Shown here: one piece after another, positions 43,759 through 56,330 of the stretch
Layout: every line of letters begins with the position of its first letter
Numbering within the stretch: position 1 is the stretch's first letter
Source: Ascaphus truei
Lineage: Eukaryota; Chordata; Amphibia; Anura; Ascaphidae
Direction of reading: 5' to 3'
Assembly (NCBI GenBank): GCA_036426205.1
Contig: CM071569.1
Coordinates: forward strand, 6,736,908 to 6,800,907
DNA: 64,000 nt
Program-made: the position numbers and the translations under genes
Notes under the pieces: model-generated
Seen by the model: the letters and a program-made list of their open reading frames with translations, nothing else
What the model was told of the DNA's origin: nothing
Databases searched by the model: none

Positions 43759-43920
43759 ACCAAGGTGAACTTAAGAACGTGTATTTCTACCTGTGATTGC
43801 CGTTTGTGAAAAGGGTGATCTGATCATTTGTAGTAATATTAGAATTGGGAGAATGAGTATCTCTTCTGTGGTCATTTAAAGCAGGAGTAACATTCCCATT
43901 TCCCCACCCCTTAAACTAGT

Positions 43921-44068
43921 AGTGGCCAACTCCAGTCCTCAATGGCCACCAACAGGCCAGGTTCTAAGGAAATATCTGCATCAGCATAGGTGGCTCAATC
44001 AGTGCTGAAGCTGGGATATCCTTAAAACCTGACCTGTTGGTGGCCATTGAGGATTGGAGTTGACCACT
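43921..44068. mobile_element. hAT-like foldback MITE, complete
   Basis: Both arms are present: AGTGGCCAACTCCAGTCCTC at the left and GGAGTTGACCACT at the right, with CCACCAACAGG / CCTGTTGGTGG and GGCTCAATCAGTG at the fold. It is 148 bp with no coding content. An inverted copy lies at 60,960-61,105. Confidence 0.8.
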
Positions 44069-44957
44069 CCAGCTCTAAACCTTGTTTCAGTTCCAAGGGG
44101 CCCGCTGGTTCCCATCCTGGTAATAAAAACAAATGTAAAAAAGGGATGGTTTAAGAGAAAATGGGTAGGCAGAATTAGGCTGAATAAAGAAAAAAAGCTA
44201 GATGGTCAGTGCGCATTAATTAACTGTAAGTTAATTCTGATTGTGGTACTTAAATATAGTTCAGACTACAGGGTCTATGTATCAAGTAGCAGTTGTGCGC
44301 CGATGCATTTACGTTAAAATAAATAGCATTTTATTTAAAGTATTTGTACTCTGGTATTATTTGGCGGATAGATACTGCTGTGTTAGTATTCTGTGCAAAA
44401 ACCACACATACGCCACCTTTACGGTGACCGAGAAAAGAGCGCAAAAAACCTTCAAGAAAAGGAACGCACGGAGCACATTTCTTAATACATACACCTGCGC
44501 CACCATGCAAAAGTAACTGCCCTAAGCTGCTCGCACTTGCCCTATTTATGATGTCGTCGCAGAAATACCCACAAATGGCACCACTAAGATTAATACATAT
44601 ACGCTGCTTGGTGCCAGTATTTTTGAAGCGCGATTTGCAACATAGAAGGACTTTGTGGCTAAATTTAGTCTTGAACCCTTTGTCCTGTTACTAAACAATA
44701 TGTCATCTTTGTGTTACTGGGGCTGTCGGGCTGATTTCAAGTGTGTCAGTGCATATGTTTATGTAGTCTATATTCTGTAGGAATTTTAAAGAGGCAATCC
44801 AAGCAGCTTTAAATATATTATATATATATATATTTGCATGTCATTCCCCAGAATCCCTTGCTGCAGTGGAAGTGCTGTGTGCTGGGTGATAATGGTGAAA
44901 AGCGGGGTTGCAGACCTGCCTAAGACATGCAGATGAGCATACAGTTGTATTTACATT

Positions 44958-44961
<4 letters not shown>
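44069..44961. other. Left-arm DNA, no gene seen
   Basis: Non-coding. A stretch with GGGTCTATGTATCAAG near 44,268 and TAATACATATACGC near 44,592 resembles MITE text but was not resolved. Short TA runs at 44,812-44,832. Confidence 0.4.

Positions 44962-44994
<33 letters not shown>
44962..44994. repeat. TA microsatellite
   Basis: About 16 TA units directly abut foldback element D. The inverted counterpart is at about 60,046-60,080 and is interrupted there. Confidence 0.9.
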
Positions 44995-44996
<2 letters not shown>

Positions 44997-45810
44997 ACAA
45001 AAACACAGAAAAAACTGGCGCACTCATAGCGTAAAATTGTATAACAATAAATTTATGGAATAAGGGATAAAAATCACACTCACAAACAGAGCTGAATAAA
45101 TGCATTTTGAGTACAACTCAGCCCGTTCAGACGCAGGAACCCAAAGGGAGGACTTCGGTGTGATGTCCGCGTGTGTCTTGCCACAATAGCCCCTCTATGT
45201 CCCAGCAGGGACCGAAAGCCACGAGGGACGCCGCCTTCCCCTTGCTCCAGCGCTACACAAGCATACACGAATCAAATCTCGCGTGAGCTCGATGACATCA
45301 GCGAGGTTTCAGCCGGAGAGAGTTCACAGTGTAAACAGGAACTTGAATGTCTGAATGGCTGGTAGCAAATGCTAGAACGCAGCAAAAGTACAATATATGC
45401 AGATGAGTGTCAGTATAAATTATACAAACTGGACAGTAGGCTCCACAGCAATCTCTACGCGTTTCGTCTCGAACGAGACTTCATGATGAAGTGAACTCTC
45501 TCCGGCTGAAACCTCGCTGATGTCATCGAGCTCACGCGAGATTTGATTCAGTGTATGCTCTGTGTAGCGCTGGAGCAAGGGGAAGGCGGCGTCCCTCGTG
45601 GCTTTCGGTCCCTGCTGGGACATAGAGGGGCTATTGTGGCAAGACACACCGCGGACATCACACCGAAGTCCTCCTCTTTGGGTTCCTGCGTCTGAACGGG
45701 CTGAGTTGTACTCAAAAATGCATTTTATTCAGCTCTTTTTGTGAGTGTGTATTTTTATCCCTTATTCCATAAATTTATTGTTATACAATTTTACGCTATG
45801 AGTGCGCCTG
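44995..45810. mobile_element. Foldback element D, left copy, one end cut
   Basis: The long arms (about 45,015-45,330 and 45,495-45,810) are inverted: GGCGCACTCATAGCGTAAAA at one end and its complement at the other, then CAACTCAGCCCGTTCAGACG, GGACCGAAAGCCACGAGGG and TCGATGACATCAGCGAGG. The centre has ACGCGTTTCG at 45,457-45,466 next to GAACGAGACTTCATGATGAAG. The outer TIR words CTACAAAAACACAG are present at 44,995 but missing at 45,810. No coding content. Confidence 0.85.
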
Positions 45811-47160
45811 ATGAAGGCTCACCAAATCGGAAAAATATAAGATCCTTGGCCGCATTGTTTCGTGTGGACCCTGGTAATCTCGTCTCGGTTTTCCATAGAG
45901 TATTGAGTTGAGTTAGTCACCTCCGATGCCATGCAGCTTACCGATCAAAAAAACTCAGCAATTTTTGACATAGCAATCAGTTTTTTCTGGCACAAAACTT
46001 GATTTAACAATTATTTATTTTATTTCTTTAATTTATCCATGTTTTACAACCAGGAGTAATACATGAGATTTACCTCTTCTTTTTCAAGTAGTCCTGGGCA
46101 CATATTTATAATGACAGATATATGTCTCAACATAGTTGCAAATGATGAAAGGGTTATACTGTACTTATAAGGCTAAGCTGTATTCCCGGGCATATTGAAT
46201 CCCTGCTCTCTGCTTGATTATGCGCTGGAATTTAACCAATCTGTAATGGCCCGGATTTTTGGCAACCCCTGTCAAGTTTTTCAAGCCCAATCGCTTCATT
46301 CTCTTCACAGGGTAGATCAGCTCTCGAACGGGGGGGGGTGATTGGACCGGGGAGGCAGCACAAGGCATGGACTCCTCCCCCACCCTGCCTGCAGCCAGGC
46401 ACTGACTCCCCCCCGTCCCCCACCCTGCGCTAAGCAGTGCACTGACCTCCTCTCCCCCTGCCTGCAAAGCATCCGCAAGGAGATTGGAGGGGAAGGTGTT
46501 TTGGGTGGATGTAAAGTGGCCAGCAAAGTGTTTATTGGTGGTGATCTCTGTTTGTTTTGTTGGTGCAGACATGGGGGGCTTCAGTAGATTTCTTCAGTGT
46601 GTGTTTTTTGTATGTGAGAGGTCAGCATGTTTTCTTGTTTTGGTGTGTGTCTGCAGTGGTGTCAGTGGGTGCATAGGGTTGAGGAGGCTGCAGAGTGTTT
46701 TTTGGTGTTATGTGTGTTGTGTGTGTGCATTTTTGTGTGTTGCAGTGGGGGTGGTTTGTGGCGTGTTAGAGGGGGGCTGCTGTGTTATTTGTGGGTTTAT
46801 TTGAGTATGCTGCAGTGTGTATGTGGTTGCTGCAGTGTGTTTGTGTACTATGGGGTTGCATAGTGTTTTGTGTGTATATAAGTTAATAAACTTGCGTAAA
46901 AGCAAAATAATGTAGCAATCATGCTGAATAAAATCAATATGACTAACAAAAGGTATCTTTTTTTAAATGAAAAATGTAAAAACTAAATACAGCCTACATT
47001 TAGACCATAATAAATCGCCTCCAGAACATGGCATTACTGGCCAATAATGCCTGGCTAGGTTCAAGTTCCGCAGCTTGCCTCGGGCCGTACAACTCTTCCG
47101 CGGGCATTACTAGCCTTACTTCTGGGATTATTTACTTAATTATACAAGACACTTGAGCCC
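45811..47160. other. Spacer DNA; G/T-rich stretch at about 46,540-46,870
   Basis: No gene is recognised. The stretch is unusually GTGT- and TGCAG-rich on the plus strand and gives long chance frames rich in Cys and Val. A C-rich patch lies at about 46,330-46,460. Confidence 0.45.
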
Positions 47161-47167
47161 AGTTAAA

Positions 47168-47262
47168 GCTAATATATATATATATATATATATACTTATA
47201 GTATATATACTATATACTATATATAATATATATGACTATATATATATATATATATTATACAG
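47168..47262. repeat. TA-rich microsatellites
   Basis: TA runs at 47,168-47,193 and 47,216-47,256 with short interruptions. Confidence 0.85.
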
Positions 47263-48484
47263 TGTTCGACAAACCTATACATTTTTCTGGTGGATATATT
47301 TTGTGTTGTACACTGTATATATATGTCTCTATCTGCGCTGTTAGTTAAGTATTCTTGGATCTCTCTCTCTGCTAACTCCTCCTCTGTTATAATATCGTTT
47401 AATATATGGGTGTAGGTGCTGTTATAGTATATCATAATATATTAACGTACTACTTATTCCTCTGTTGGCTCTGGCGTATCTTAATTATCATATCTACTAT
47501 ATATTCTCCGTTACTTAGTCTCACGTACTGCTACGTAATACCACTCTGGCCCGCGTCTATTCCCCTTCCTGTTTACGATATTGAAATGCCTTGTTGTGAT
47601 ACCTCGGCAATAACCATGTCATGGCGCGCACATTTCTTCCAACCTACCAACCGCCTTAAGACGCGAGTTGCGAAAATGGCATTTTAGTGTTCTGGCTTTT
47701 AAAAACACTTGCAATTGACACAGTAGCACGGTACTGTACTGTCATGCAAATACTTCATATTCATTGTATATTGCACCCAATGCCACGAAATTCAAACAAA
47801 GCACCGCGGATTAACACGGGCCTGGGGGGGATTGGCCGCGTTAGATGCCGTGTGGAGAACAGCCGTGCACCACGAAACGGCCGCCGGATTGTTAAAATAT
47901 GGCCGGCTGCAGTAACAGACCAGGAATAAGCGGGAGCCAAATTTAGTTTGAAGAATAATTGTATATTCCATATCATATTAGTATGTCACTTTTCAAATGA
48001 ACTATAATTGAGGTGACTGCTTTACAAGTCTCACTTCTTTCTCTCGCGCATATTTGCGTACAGTCCGTGCATTAAAATTAAATAAAAGTCATATTAAATG
48101 TAGGGAGGCCTCTCCAAAACGTGGCCGCCAGTGGAAATGACAAAATAGGGTTGTTGGTGATCTCATTCTTTAACTTCATGATACACAAAGAAGGCATGGT
48201 TGTAGTTCAACAACTGATACTGCATTAGCATAGAGTTTTATAAACGATGGGGCAAGTAGGGATAGTAGGCGGTGGAGAGCAGCTTCGAGGGGTATAACAT
48301 TATTCTTACAGACAGTGAGACAGTGCAACGTTTTTTGTTTATATGTCATTGCTCCTCCCAAAAATTTCAATCGTTTCATTGTCCCTAGATCCAGCATTTT
48401 TCAATTGGTTCATAGTAACCCTGTGGTTCCCCAGGCATCCACAAAGGTTCATCAATTTAAGGTCATTTGAAATTGTACATAACC
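47263..48484. other. No gene seen
   Basis: Non-coding. A GC-rich patch with CCGCGG and GGCCGCC words lies at about 47,800-47,915. Confidence 0.45.
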
Positions 48485-49145
48485 AGAAGATATTAGCATG
48501 CGCTGTTCTCGGACCAGCTATTAGAGAGCGTTGGGGTTCCTTACAATGCATCTGATCTCAGGCACGCTATTAGAGAGGGTTGGGGTCCTTACAATCATCT
48601 TCTCAGGACACGTATAGAGAGGTGTTGGGGTTCCTACAATACATCTGATTTCAGACACGCTAACCTGACAAGCACTCCAATCTCAGACGCGTTATTAGAG
48701 AGGATTTGGGGTTCCTTACATATTACTATATCTTCACTTTAGTATAGCGCATTAATTACATAGCGCGTCACAGTAGTAATACACGTGACTATTTTATTAT
48801 AAAAACAAATACTACAAATAACAAATCATAGGAATAAGTGCCGTTCCCCAAGAAAACATAAAAGAACTTTGGATGGAAGCGTAGTACCTGCTCCGAAGAG
48901 CTTACATTTAATGGTAGGTGAGGAACGTTACAGAGGCCAGTAGGGAGGAGGGGCATTTGGAAGTGCTGATCTCAGAACGCGGTCTCTAATTTAGAGGGTG
49001 GGGTTCCTTACAATGCAATCTGGATGTCATACCGCTATTAGAGACGGTTGGGGTTTCCTTACAATTGCATCTGATCCAGACGCGCTATTAGAGAGGGTTA
49101 GGGTTCCGCAGATTCACATCTTAGGGTTAGGTTCCGTAACAATAC
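48485..49145 (+). repeat. Degenerate tandem repeat, unit about 50-55 bp, interrupted
   Basis: About ten imperfect units contain ATCTCAGACGCGCTATTAGAG and GGTTGGGGTTCCTTACAAT in order. The array is split at about 48,720-48,965 by a copy of the AAGAGCTTACAATCTAA repeat also seen near 2,070. Units vary by many small gaps. Confidence 0.8.
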
Positions 49146-52100
49146 CAAGAAAATAAATGAAACAACAACCTATAGCAATCTACATAATTAATATTTATAA
49201 AAAGCCGTCCCCTTCATTGCTTCATTGACTTCTACGTGCCATTCTACATGGAAAGGAATTTTTCTAGAAAGTGAGACAATTCAAGTGCCAGTTTTTGGAC
49301 AGCTCTGGGTACAGGTAGCTTACGTGTGTGTGTGTGTGTCAACACTTCTCCTGCGTGAAGGGGGCAAATCAAATGTAAAATATTTTTTATGACGTTGGCG
49401 TCATTTTTTTGTTCATCTTGGGAACACAGACTTCAATTTAGCTCCTAACCTCCTAAGTTCACCTAATAATAGTCAATGCAATAGCGCTGATAATTACAAA
49501 CGATTTATTCTTATTATACTTTTTTCTGGTTTCCTAAAAATCATGCTGTGATTTCATTGTGATATAATAAAATTGTTTTAATGTGATAAACTTTAAATTA
49601 GCAAATGAAATCAGTTATTGCAACTGCTTTTTTTTTACAGCTAGTGTGCTGGTCTTTCCCGGACTTTAAGCATGTAAAATACTGCCAGCGTTGTGCTTGG
49701 GAAAAACAAAAAAAAAAATCTTATTTGCATGCAATGATTTAACTTATGAACATATAGTGTGTATCATTCTTTACTTTGGAGCTTAACTCCAGTTTTAAAG
49801 GTTTTCCAAAAGAGTGGGAGGGAAAACTGTTCTGGAACACTATTTAGATAAATACATGAACTACATTGCTTTGCAGATGGAGGGTTAAAAAGGCTTCAAT
49901 TTACATCATAAGGCCCTTTCAGTTCAATGCAGTGCCACCGTACAAGCAAAAGATTAAAGCAGAAATTAAAAAAAAAAAACCATAGCATAAATAGAATGCC
50001 TGAAAATAATACAAATGTTCTATTTAATTAAGTTTATATTACTAAAAAAAGAGTTTTCTGAATCTATCAGAATGAAAATGTTTTTCAAAACAGTCTGATC
50101 GAAAGGTATACAGAGCCGTTAGCTGCCGCAAACCAGTTACTACTGCAGCCTATTTCATTCTTCAGCACTTGGAACGTTGAGATAAACAATAAAATGAGAT
50201 AAAATAATCCTTGTATGCTATGCTTGTAATTTTAACTTTTAATATAGTCAATGAAAACATTATGCCGTCACATTGTTTTTGATATTTCTTTGGCAGTTGG
50301 GACCTAATTTTGGCTCGACTGAAACAGTTCATTACACACATAATTATTTGGGGTCACAAAACCTACACTTAGCACAGTACACTTGCGTGGAAAGATTTTA
50401 ACAACCGCTTCTAGAATATACACACCTGGTAACAATGCTGATTTCCTCTTTAATATAAATAAAATTCAGCAAGGCCTTTTTTTTCATAGCCCTCTGGTTT
50501 TTAGGCCACAATAATAGCCAAGAAGAATTGCCCTTTTGCAATTGCCAAAAGAGATTTTTGGAGTGTTTAGAAGGCTTTAGAATGGGGCTCAGAGTATCAG
50601 AAGCTTACGGTTATAATCAGTTGTAGCCAATGTTTTAAATCTCTTCTTGTCTGTCCTTTGTCAATCCTCCCAATGAAAATTGGAGCAAAACTGAAGCAAA
50701 AAAAAAAAAAAATAGAAACCTCACAAAGAAATGACTCCCATTGTAAGTAAGGTCATTTGATCATTTTTAGTACACAGTTTGTCCAAGTTTTTCAACCTGG
50801 AGACTTTTACAGTTTGATACCGCTCACCCTCTTCTTCACGGAGCAGCAAAAATGTTTCTGTTGATAAAAATTAGCTTATCTTTTTTCTTTATTAAGAACC
50901 AAGACCAAGACAGGAGTCTGTGAACCATCATGGAGGGCATCGGATTTGTTTTATGGTAACATAACCTCATTTTGAGAGCTAAAAAATAAAGAAAAGCTTT
51001 GAAACACTGTATACAGTAATCCACTAAATGGTGGCTGGAATGTAATGATCGAGAAGGTAAAATATTCAGTCTCCACTAAAAGGCACACTGGGCAGTCCAA
51101 CTTTTCAAGTAAGGAGTTGTAAAAAAAAATAAAAAAAACGTTGTACTTGTTTATTTAATCAGTGCTCGTGTGTCAATAATAAATCACCACCCCGAGCAGG
51201 TAGAATTTATCCAACTAGTCCATAAGTTGGCTGGAAATCCAGACATTATTTCTTACACAAGGACGTGCTGTAATTTCCGTGCTGTAACTATCTGCTCACA
51301 TTGCAATACTGTAGTACTTACTTCATGTGTTTTATTTATGCCTTGTATTTTCAGTCAAGCACTATGCTAAACTCAAAACTGAATACTGTGCTTGGTTTAA
51401 ATAGCATTAGGGAGTACAGAATAAGTATTATTAGTCCTTTGCATTGTCACGACATTTAATTAGAGCTGGAATTTTGGTTATATAATTGCAATAAGTATTT
51501 AATTAATGTGAGCCTTATCATGTAGAAATTGGGTTTTTGTCCAGCCAACAAAGGTTTTATTAAAACAACAGGATACTGTAATAAAAAGGCTATACATAGA
51601 AATATCCCTATCCGGGTGAAAGCATGACATTTATGTAACATCACATCTACTCCTTATAATAAAATATGTTACATGAGATATAATTGCATTTTGTCCACAG
51701 ATTTAACAGTAAGGATACAGTCATTGCCCAATAAATATTGTTTTTAGCAACGTCCTCATCAAAAGCATCCAAGTATAGTTGATGAAGCATTGCAGCTTAC
51801 ATGACATTTAGTACAGATAAGAAGTTATTTAAAGTAAATAATTCAATAATAGTATCTACATTCGCCATCTCATAGAAATGCTAAATTGGCCGTTGGAAAT
51901 AAAACGAAGGTCTTAATTCCAGTTGCTGTTCCACTTTTGATTTTGATGGCCAAGGGCTGTAGTTTTCCACTATGCTCATTAGTCCAGTCTATATTTACAT
52001 AAATATCCTAACGCCTGAACAGTTACCAGTAAAATGTGGGGCAGCCATAGAAACACTCAGGCAAAAGACTTTGGACTCTCCGTGTTTTGGAAATTACTTT

Positions 52101-53955
52101 TTTAAGGTTTTATGAAGAGAAATAAAAAAAATAAAAAAAGAAAAAACCAGGTTAAAGGGCAATACCTAATTATTATGCTAGTAGAAGTACTGTACATATC
52201 TGCTCAATAACTTATCATGTCCAAGGTTGCCAGGAAAGAGCAGATGCCAAAATTCCCACTGTATCAAAAGACAATTTTTGATCGGCTCCTTTGATCTAGT
52301 TGCTTAGTTACTGTAATAAAACAGCTTGCAGCATAAGGGAGCTATAAAGGACATCACATACTTTTGGATGTTGAAAGCCATTTGCATTCAAAAAGTGGTC
52401 AGTAACTAGTCAACCAATGGGTTTTAATAAAGAATTTAAGTGGATCTGGCATTGTATTACTTCGCAATCCTGTGTGTCTTAAGAGGAAAAGGCCAACTGT
52501 ACCAAAGTAAATAACACAAACTCTGACACTGCTCCTGCAGAGAAAAATAGCTTTCGCAAGAGAACTGTCACCTCTCTAGTTTACCCATTTTGTAGGACAA
52601 CCTTTTTCTAAAATGCATGAGATTTTCTTAACCCTTTATAATCTGTGCTCTCAATGTCGGTGCTCATTTTTATTTTTTTTATAACAAACAAAGCAGTGTT
52701 TTTTACTCCCCGAAAGATCCTAAATAAGCACAGGCACAGTATGCACACACAAAAAAAAAACTAATTTCAAACATATCGTTTTCCTCATGCTTCGGGACAG
52801 ATGTAACCTGCCGAAAAAAGGCTTTGTAAACAATGACCAGGGCTTTCACGTGCAAAAAGGAAACCAAAAAAACTGTGCAGCCTTTCTTCCACTTATTCAC
52901 TGATTTATTAAAACGGTGTTCGTCTTTCTGGACCAAAATGGCTCTACATATTTAATTAGCTCTCCACCAGGACAAAGATACCCACACACCCCTTTCCTAC
53001 CAAAGAACTACTGTGCACAGACATTACAGACACACCCAATAGTGGGGACTTTTTCTGTTTTTGTAGACTACCTGTTACAAAGTTTGATTTCATATTCAGA
53101 ATGATGGCCAAAGGAAGATTAGCTTCGAACTAAAAAGTTGGAGTAGACAATTTAATCCCCCTTAAATCTCCCACCCTTCTTCAAAATAAACACGCTAACA
53201 TAAATCCGGGGGTGGGAGGAATGCAATACTACTGTTGTCCAAAATAATAAAGAGATGAGAATAAATAAAAAAACAAGTCCCAGTATAACACAACCTGTTA
53301 CGGCTTTCTCTTTTTATATAATTTAAACAAAGATGTGAACTTTGATATAAAAAGGACAAACGGCAAGCAGTTCGAGTTCGAGCAGCATTATGTAGCTCCA
53401 ACAATTAGGTAAATCAGCACCCAAGCAGTAAATAGGATGAATATAATGCATTAAATTGCAGACATGAAGAACTAGACTGTAAAAAAAATATGAAGAGGAT
53501 AGTTTTAACAGAGTGAGAGATATATTTGATTAGGAAACACTGGAGAGAAACAAAAACGTTTTTTTTTTTAAGGCATAAAAAAGTAATCTGTTCAAATGTA
53601 TGGTCTCGCCCATAAATACATAAATACCAGGGAAAACAAATTTAAATATAATTTTGGGGTAGGCCCATTAAAACATGTTAAGCATTTCAGGCTAATATTG
53701 TATTTGTAACTTGCACTATTCATTTGGAAATCAGAAAATAATAAAAAAGGCAAAGAGGAAATAAAACTGGGTTTTTTTCCTCTTTTTTTTAAAGTTAACT
53801 GGCCTACCTTGTCCCCCAGTAGCGAGTTTTCTTCTCATAATCGGAGTCTCCCTGGAACTACGTATGAGTGGTAATGACTGCCTGCCTCCCTAATGAGTCC
53901 TTTTCCTGCTCTTGATGTTGTGTATTACACACACACTGCAACCTACTTACAGCCC
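49146..53955. other. Repeat-poor stretch without a recognised gene
   Basis: The longest part of the window where I recognise no transposon. It is AT-rich, with scattered poly-A or poly-T runs (for example near 50,700, 51,121 and 52,740) and a GT run at 49,326-49,340. All frames are short and lack domains. It could be intronic or intergenic DNA holding regulatory elements. Confidence 0.45.
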
Positions 53956-54056
53956 ACAGAGACTGGAGAGAGAGAGAGTAGAAGAGAGGAGAGGGAGAGA
54001 GAGAGAGAAAGAGCTAGCAAGAGTATGTTGTGTGTGTGTGACAGAGAGAGAAAGAC
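53956..54056. repeat. GA-rich low-complexity run
   Basis: GAGAGA tracts with few interruptions, including a TGTG run near 54,029. The frames across it are low-complexity artefacts. Confidence 0.85.
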
Positions 54057-55464
54057 ACAGACAATGCCTCCTACCAGACAGCAGACAGCCCTCCTTCCTC
54101 CTATACTGCAAGCAAAATACTAACTCGGCTACTGCAGCAACAGGTTCAGCACTGCTTGCCTAACACACTGGGAAAGATATCAATTCAAAGGACTAGGAAA
54201 CAACAGTTTGAAACAGCCAGCCCCCACTTTTCTATCATGCACCATTGTGGGTAAAGCATTGTTTAGGCAATTAATTAATATATATACACACATTAATATA
54301 TATGTTATATAAATGTAAGACTTTGTGGGGAGATTGTATAGTATTATTCAATGACAAAAATTGAGAATTACATCATTGCTTTTCCAATAATATTAAGCTG
54401 CATCATGTGAGTTTGGTGTAAACATAAATAAATGTAAATCTGTTTAATAGGAACGTCACAAAGCCCACGGATGTATTCTGAAGTCATGAGAAGACAGGTT
54501 CTCCAGACAACAGAAGGAAACTGATCTGAAGATAAAGCATTATTTCCTAAACCTATCATTTGCTTGATCCCAGCAAGCAAATATCAGGGAGTGCCTGTGC
54601 CCCAGCTCTAATATGTGCAGCGCTTATGCCTGACAGGTGCAATGCATATAGTACATAGCGTTACAGGGACAGGATAAATGCTACAAGAACCTTTGCCCAC
54701 TTAAACTGTGGCCAGGTTATTTTAAATTGGAGACCGGATAAAAATTGCACCTCATCCTTTTGGGCAAAGTGGCACAAAATGACATCCTTTACTGCTGGCA
54801 AATAAAATGACCTTAGAAAAATGTAAACTTTGTGTTAGAGTATTATATTGCGGTTTGAAATGCAGACAATAAATCTGAGCACTATTATATTTTTTCCCTG
54901 TGCGATAGTTTTTCCTTCTCTCACTTTAGCATATAAAAATATTACCTGTTCAATGCCAGGGTTTCATATAACAGGATTAGGAGAACCCCCCAAACTGGAA
55001 GTGAAAGGGTTTGTCTTGGCCTCCTCTTATACATTAACCATAAAAGTCCAAACATAAATAATACACTGAACATTCACAATTAATATTTAACAGCACTTGC
55101 TGCATTTTTAACTCTGGCACAGCCCTGAAACTAGGTATTCTCCCTTTTGTATCATACAACAAGCTACATTTGCAATGTTCAATATACATTCGCAGGTTCT
55201 TAAAGTGCACTCGGCATTGCAGAAGTTACATATTATAACTGTTGTTCGTTTTAAACAGAAGCCATATGAATGGCTATATTAGAAATGTCATTAGAAAGCT
55301 ACATTAAGATTAAATGCATATTGCCTAAACAATTTCCCAGCACAAGACAGAACTGATTCAATTCTTCCAGATACTTTAACATGCTAGAGCAGGTGGCAGG
55401 ATGTTTGTAGTGCAAGGTACCCTAAGTATCCAATAGGGTGGCGTTTCTACTTGCAGGTTAGAAT
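54057..55464. other. No gene seen
   Basis: AT-rich DNA, no domain-bearing frame or repeat recognised. Confidence 0.45.
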
Positions 55465-55900
55465 TAAAGGTGCAATCCATGCAATATTCTACATGTGTAT
55501 TTTTTTTTTTAATAAATCAGTTCTGCAGTATTAGATAATACTTACAGTACTACTTTTCTTATTTTAAAATTCAACTTTTAATGTAATTTTTAATGAGTTG
55601 TAATATACTGAGCATCCTTTGATTTCTATAGCAGGTTTTAGCCCACCTCCCCAGCAGTGCAAGATATTTGTAACACTTTCCTGTGATAATGTGTTGCCAA
55701 TATTACCAGCGGTTTGAGCTGCAAACTGTAGCAATAGATAATGTTAGCTTCGTAATATCAGAATACATTGTAGCTGCTGAGTTACACTGACTGAAGAATT
55801 GATTTGAAACTGAAAGGCGGCCATTTAGTGAACCCTGGGAAGCAGGATTTTGCTGATCGATCACAGGAGAATTCATCGACCAACAGCTTAGGTAATTAGT
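55465..55900. repeat. Diverged copy of the 39,109 MITE
   Basis: AATAAATCAGTTCTGCAG (about 55,512), GCTGATCGATCA (about 55,850) and TTAGGTAATTAG (about 55,888) occur in the same order as in 39,109-39,443. The outer inverted ends are eroded. Confidence 0.5.
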
Positions 55901-55944
55901 TTTCAATAAATGTAATCAAAGGCTGTGTGTGTATGTATTTCAAT

Positions 55945-56104
55945 CTTGTCTGACACAGGTAATTTCAATCTAAATCAGTATCACTAAGGCGCTACTCCAA
56001 TATTTATATATATATATATATATATTATATATTATATATATATAAAAATATTGAGTAGCGCCCTAGGATACGATTTAGATTGAAATTACCTGTGTCAGAC
56101 AAGA
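55945..56104. mobile_element. TA-centred foldback, unit 1 copy
   Basis: CTTGTCTGACACAGGTAATT at 55,945 is inverted at 56,104. AAGGCGCTACTCCAATATTT and its complement flank a central TA run. The duplicate is at 57,739-57,900. Confidence 0.8.
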
Positions 56105-56330
56105 TAATATTCAGGCTATATGACCAATAGATACCTAAGGCGATATATTTACTATAGCAACTGTATAATAATGTAGACTAGACTATATAGACATACTAAA
56201 AATATATATTAATAAAAAGAAAAATTAAAAAATACAAATATATGAACCACAGATATACATAATCACTGGAGACTTGCAGCCCGAATATATGGATCACCAA
56301 TCCCAAGATATCTGAAAAAAAACAAAAAAA

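Larger units (their letters stand above)
40956..45810 (+). repeat. Left arm of a large inverted duplication
   Basis: The whole arm reappears in reverse complement at 59,240-64,000, in the same order and including nested insertions with their target duplications. The right copy reaches the window end, so the arms may be longer. Arms are about 4.85 and 4.76 kb, and the spacer is 13.4 kb. Differences are largely one-base gaps. The inner break lies inside foldback element D, whose last roughly 22 terminal bases are missing here but present at 60,045. Confidence 0.92.

Noticed and set aside
43473..43796. 107-codon plus-strand frame
   Set aside because: The right-arm copy breaks it and it crosses the end of the 17-bp-duplication unit, so it is not a conserved protein.
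46484..46863. Cys/Val-rich overlapping frames
   Set aside because: Products of a GTGT-rich low-complexity stretch read in two frames; not protein-like.
48485..49145. CRISPR-like array
   Set aside because: Units are imperfect and head to tail with no constant spacers; the DNA is eukaryotic.
53893..54163. Arg/Glu-rich frames
   Set aside because: Artefacts of the GA microsatellite.
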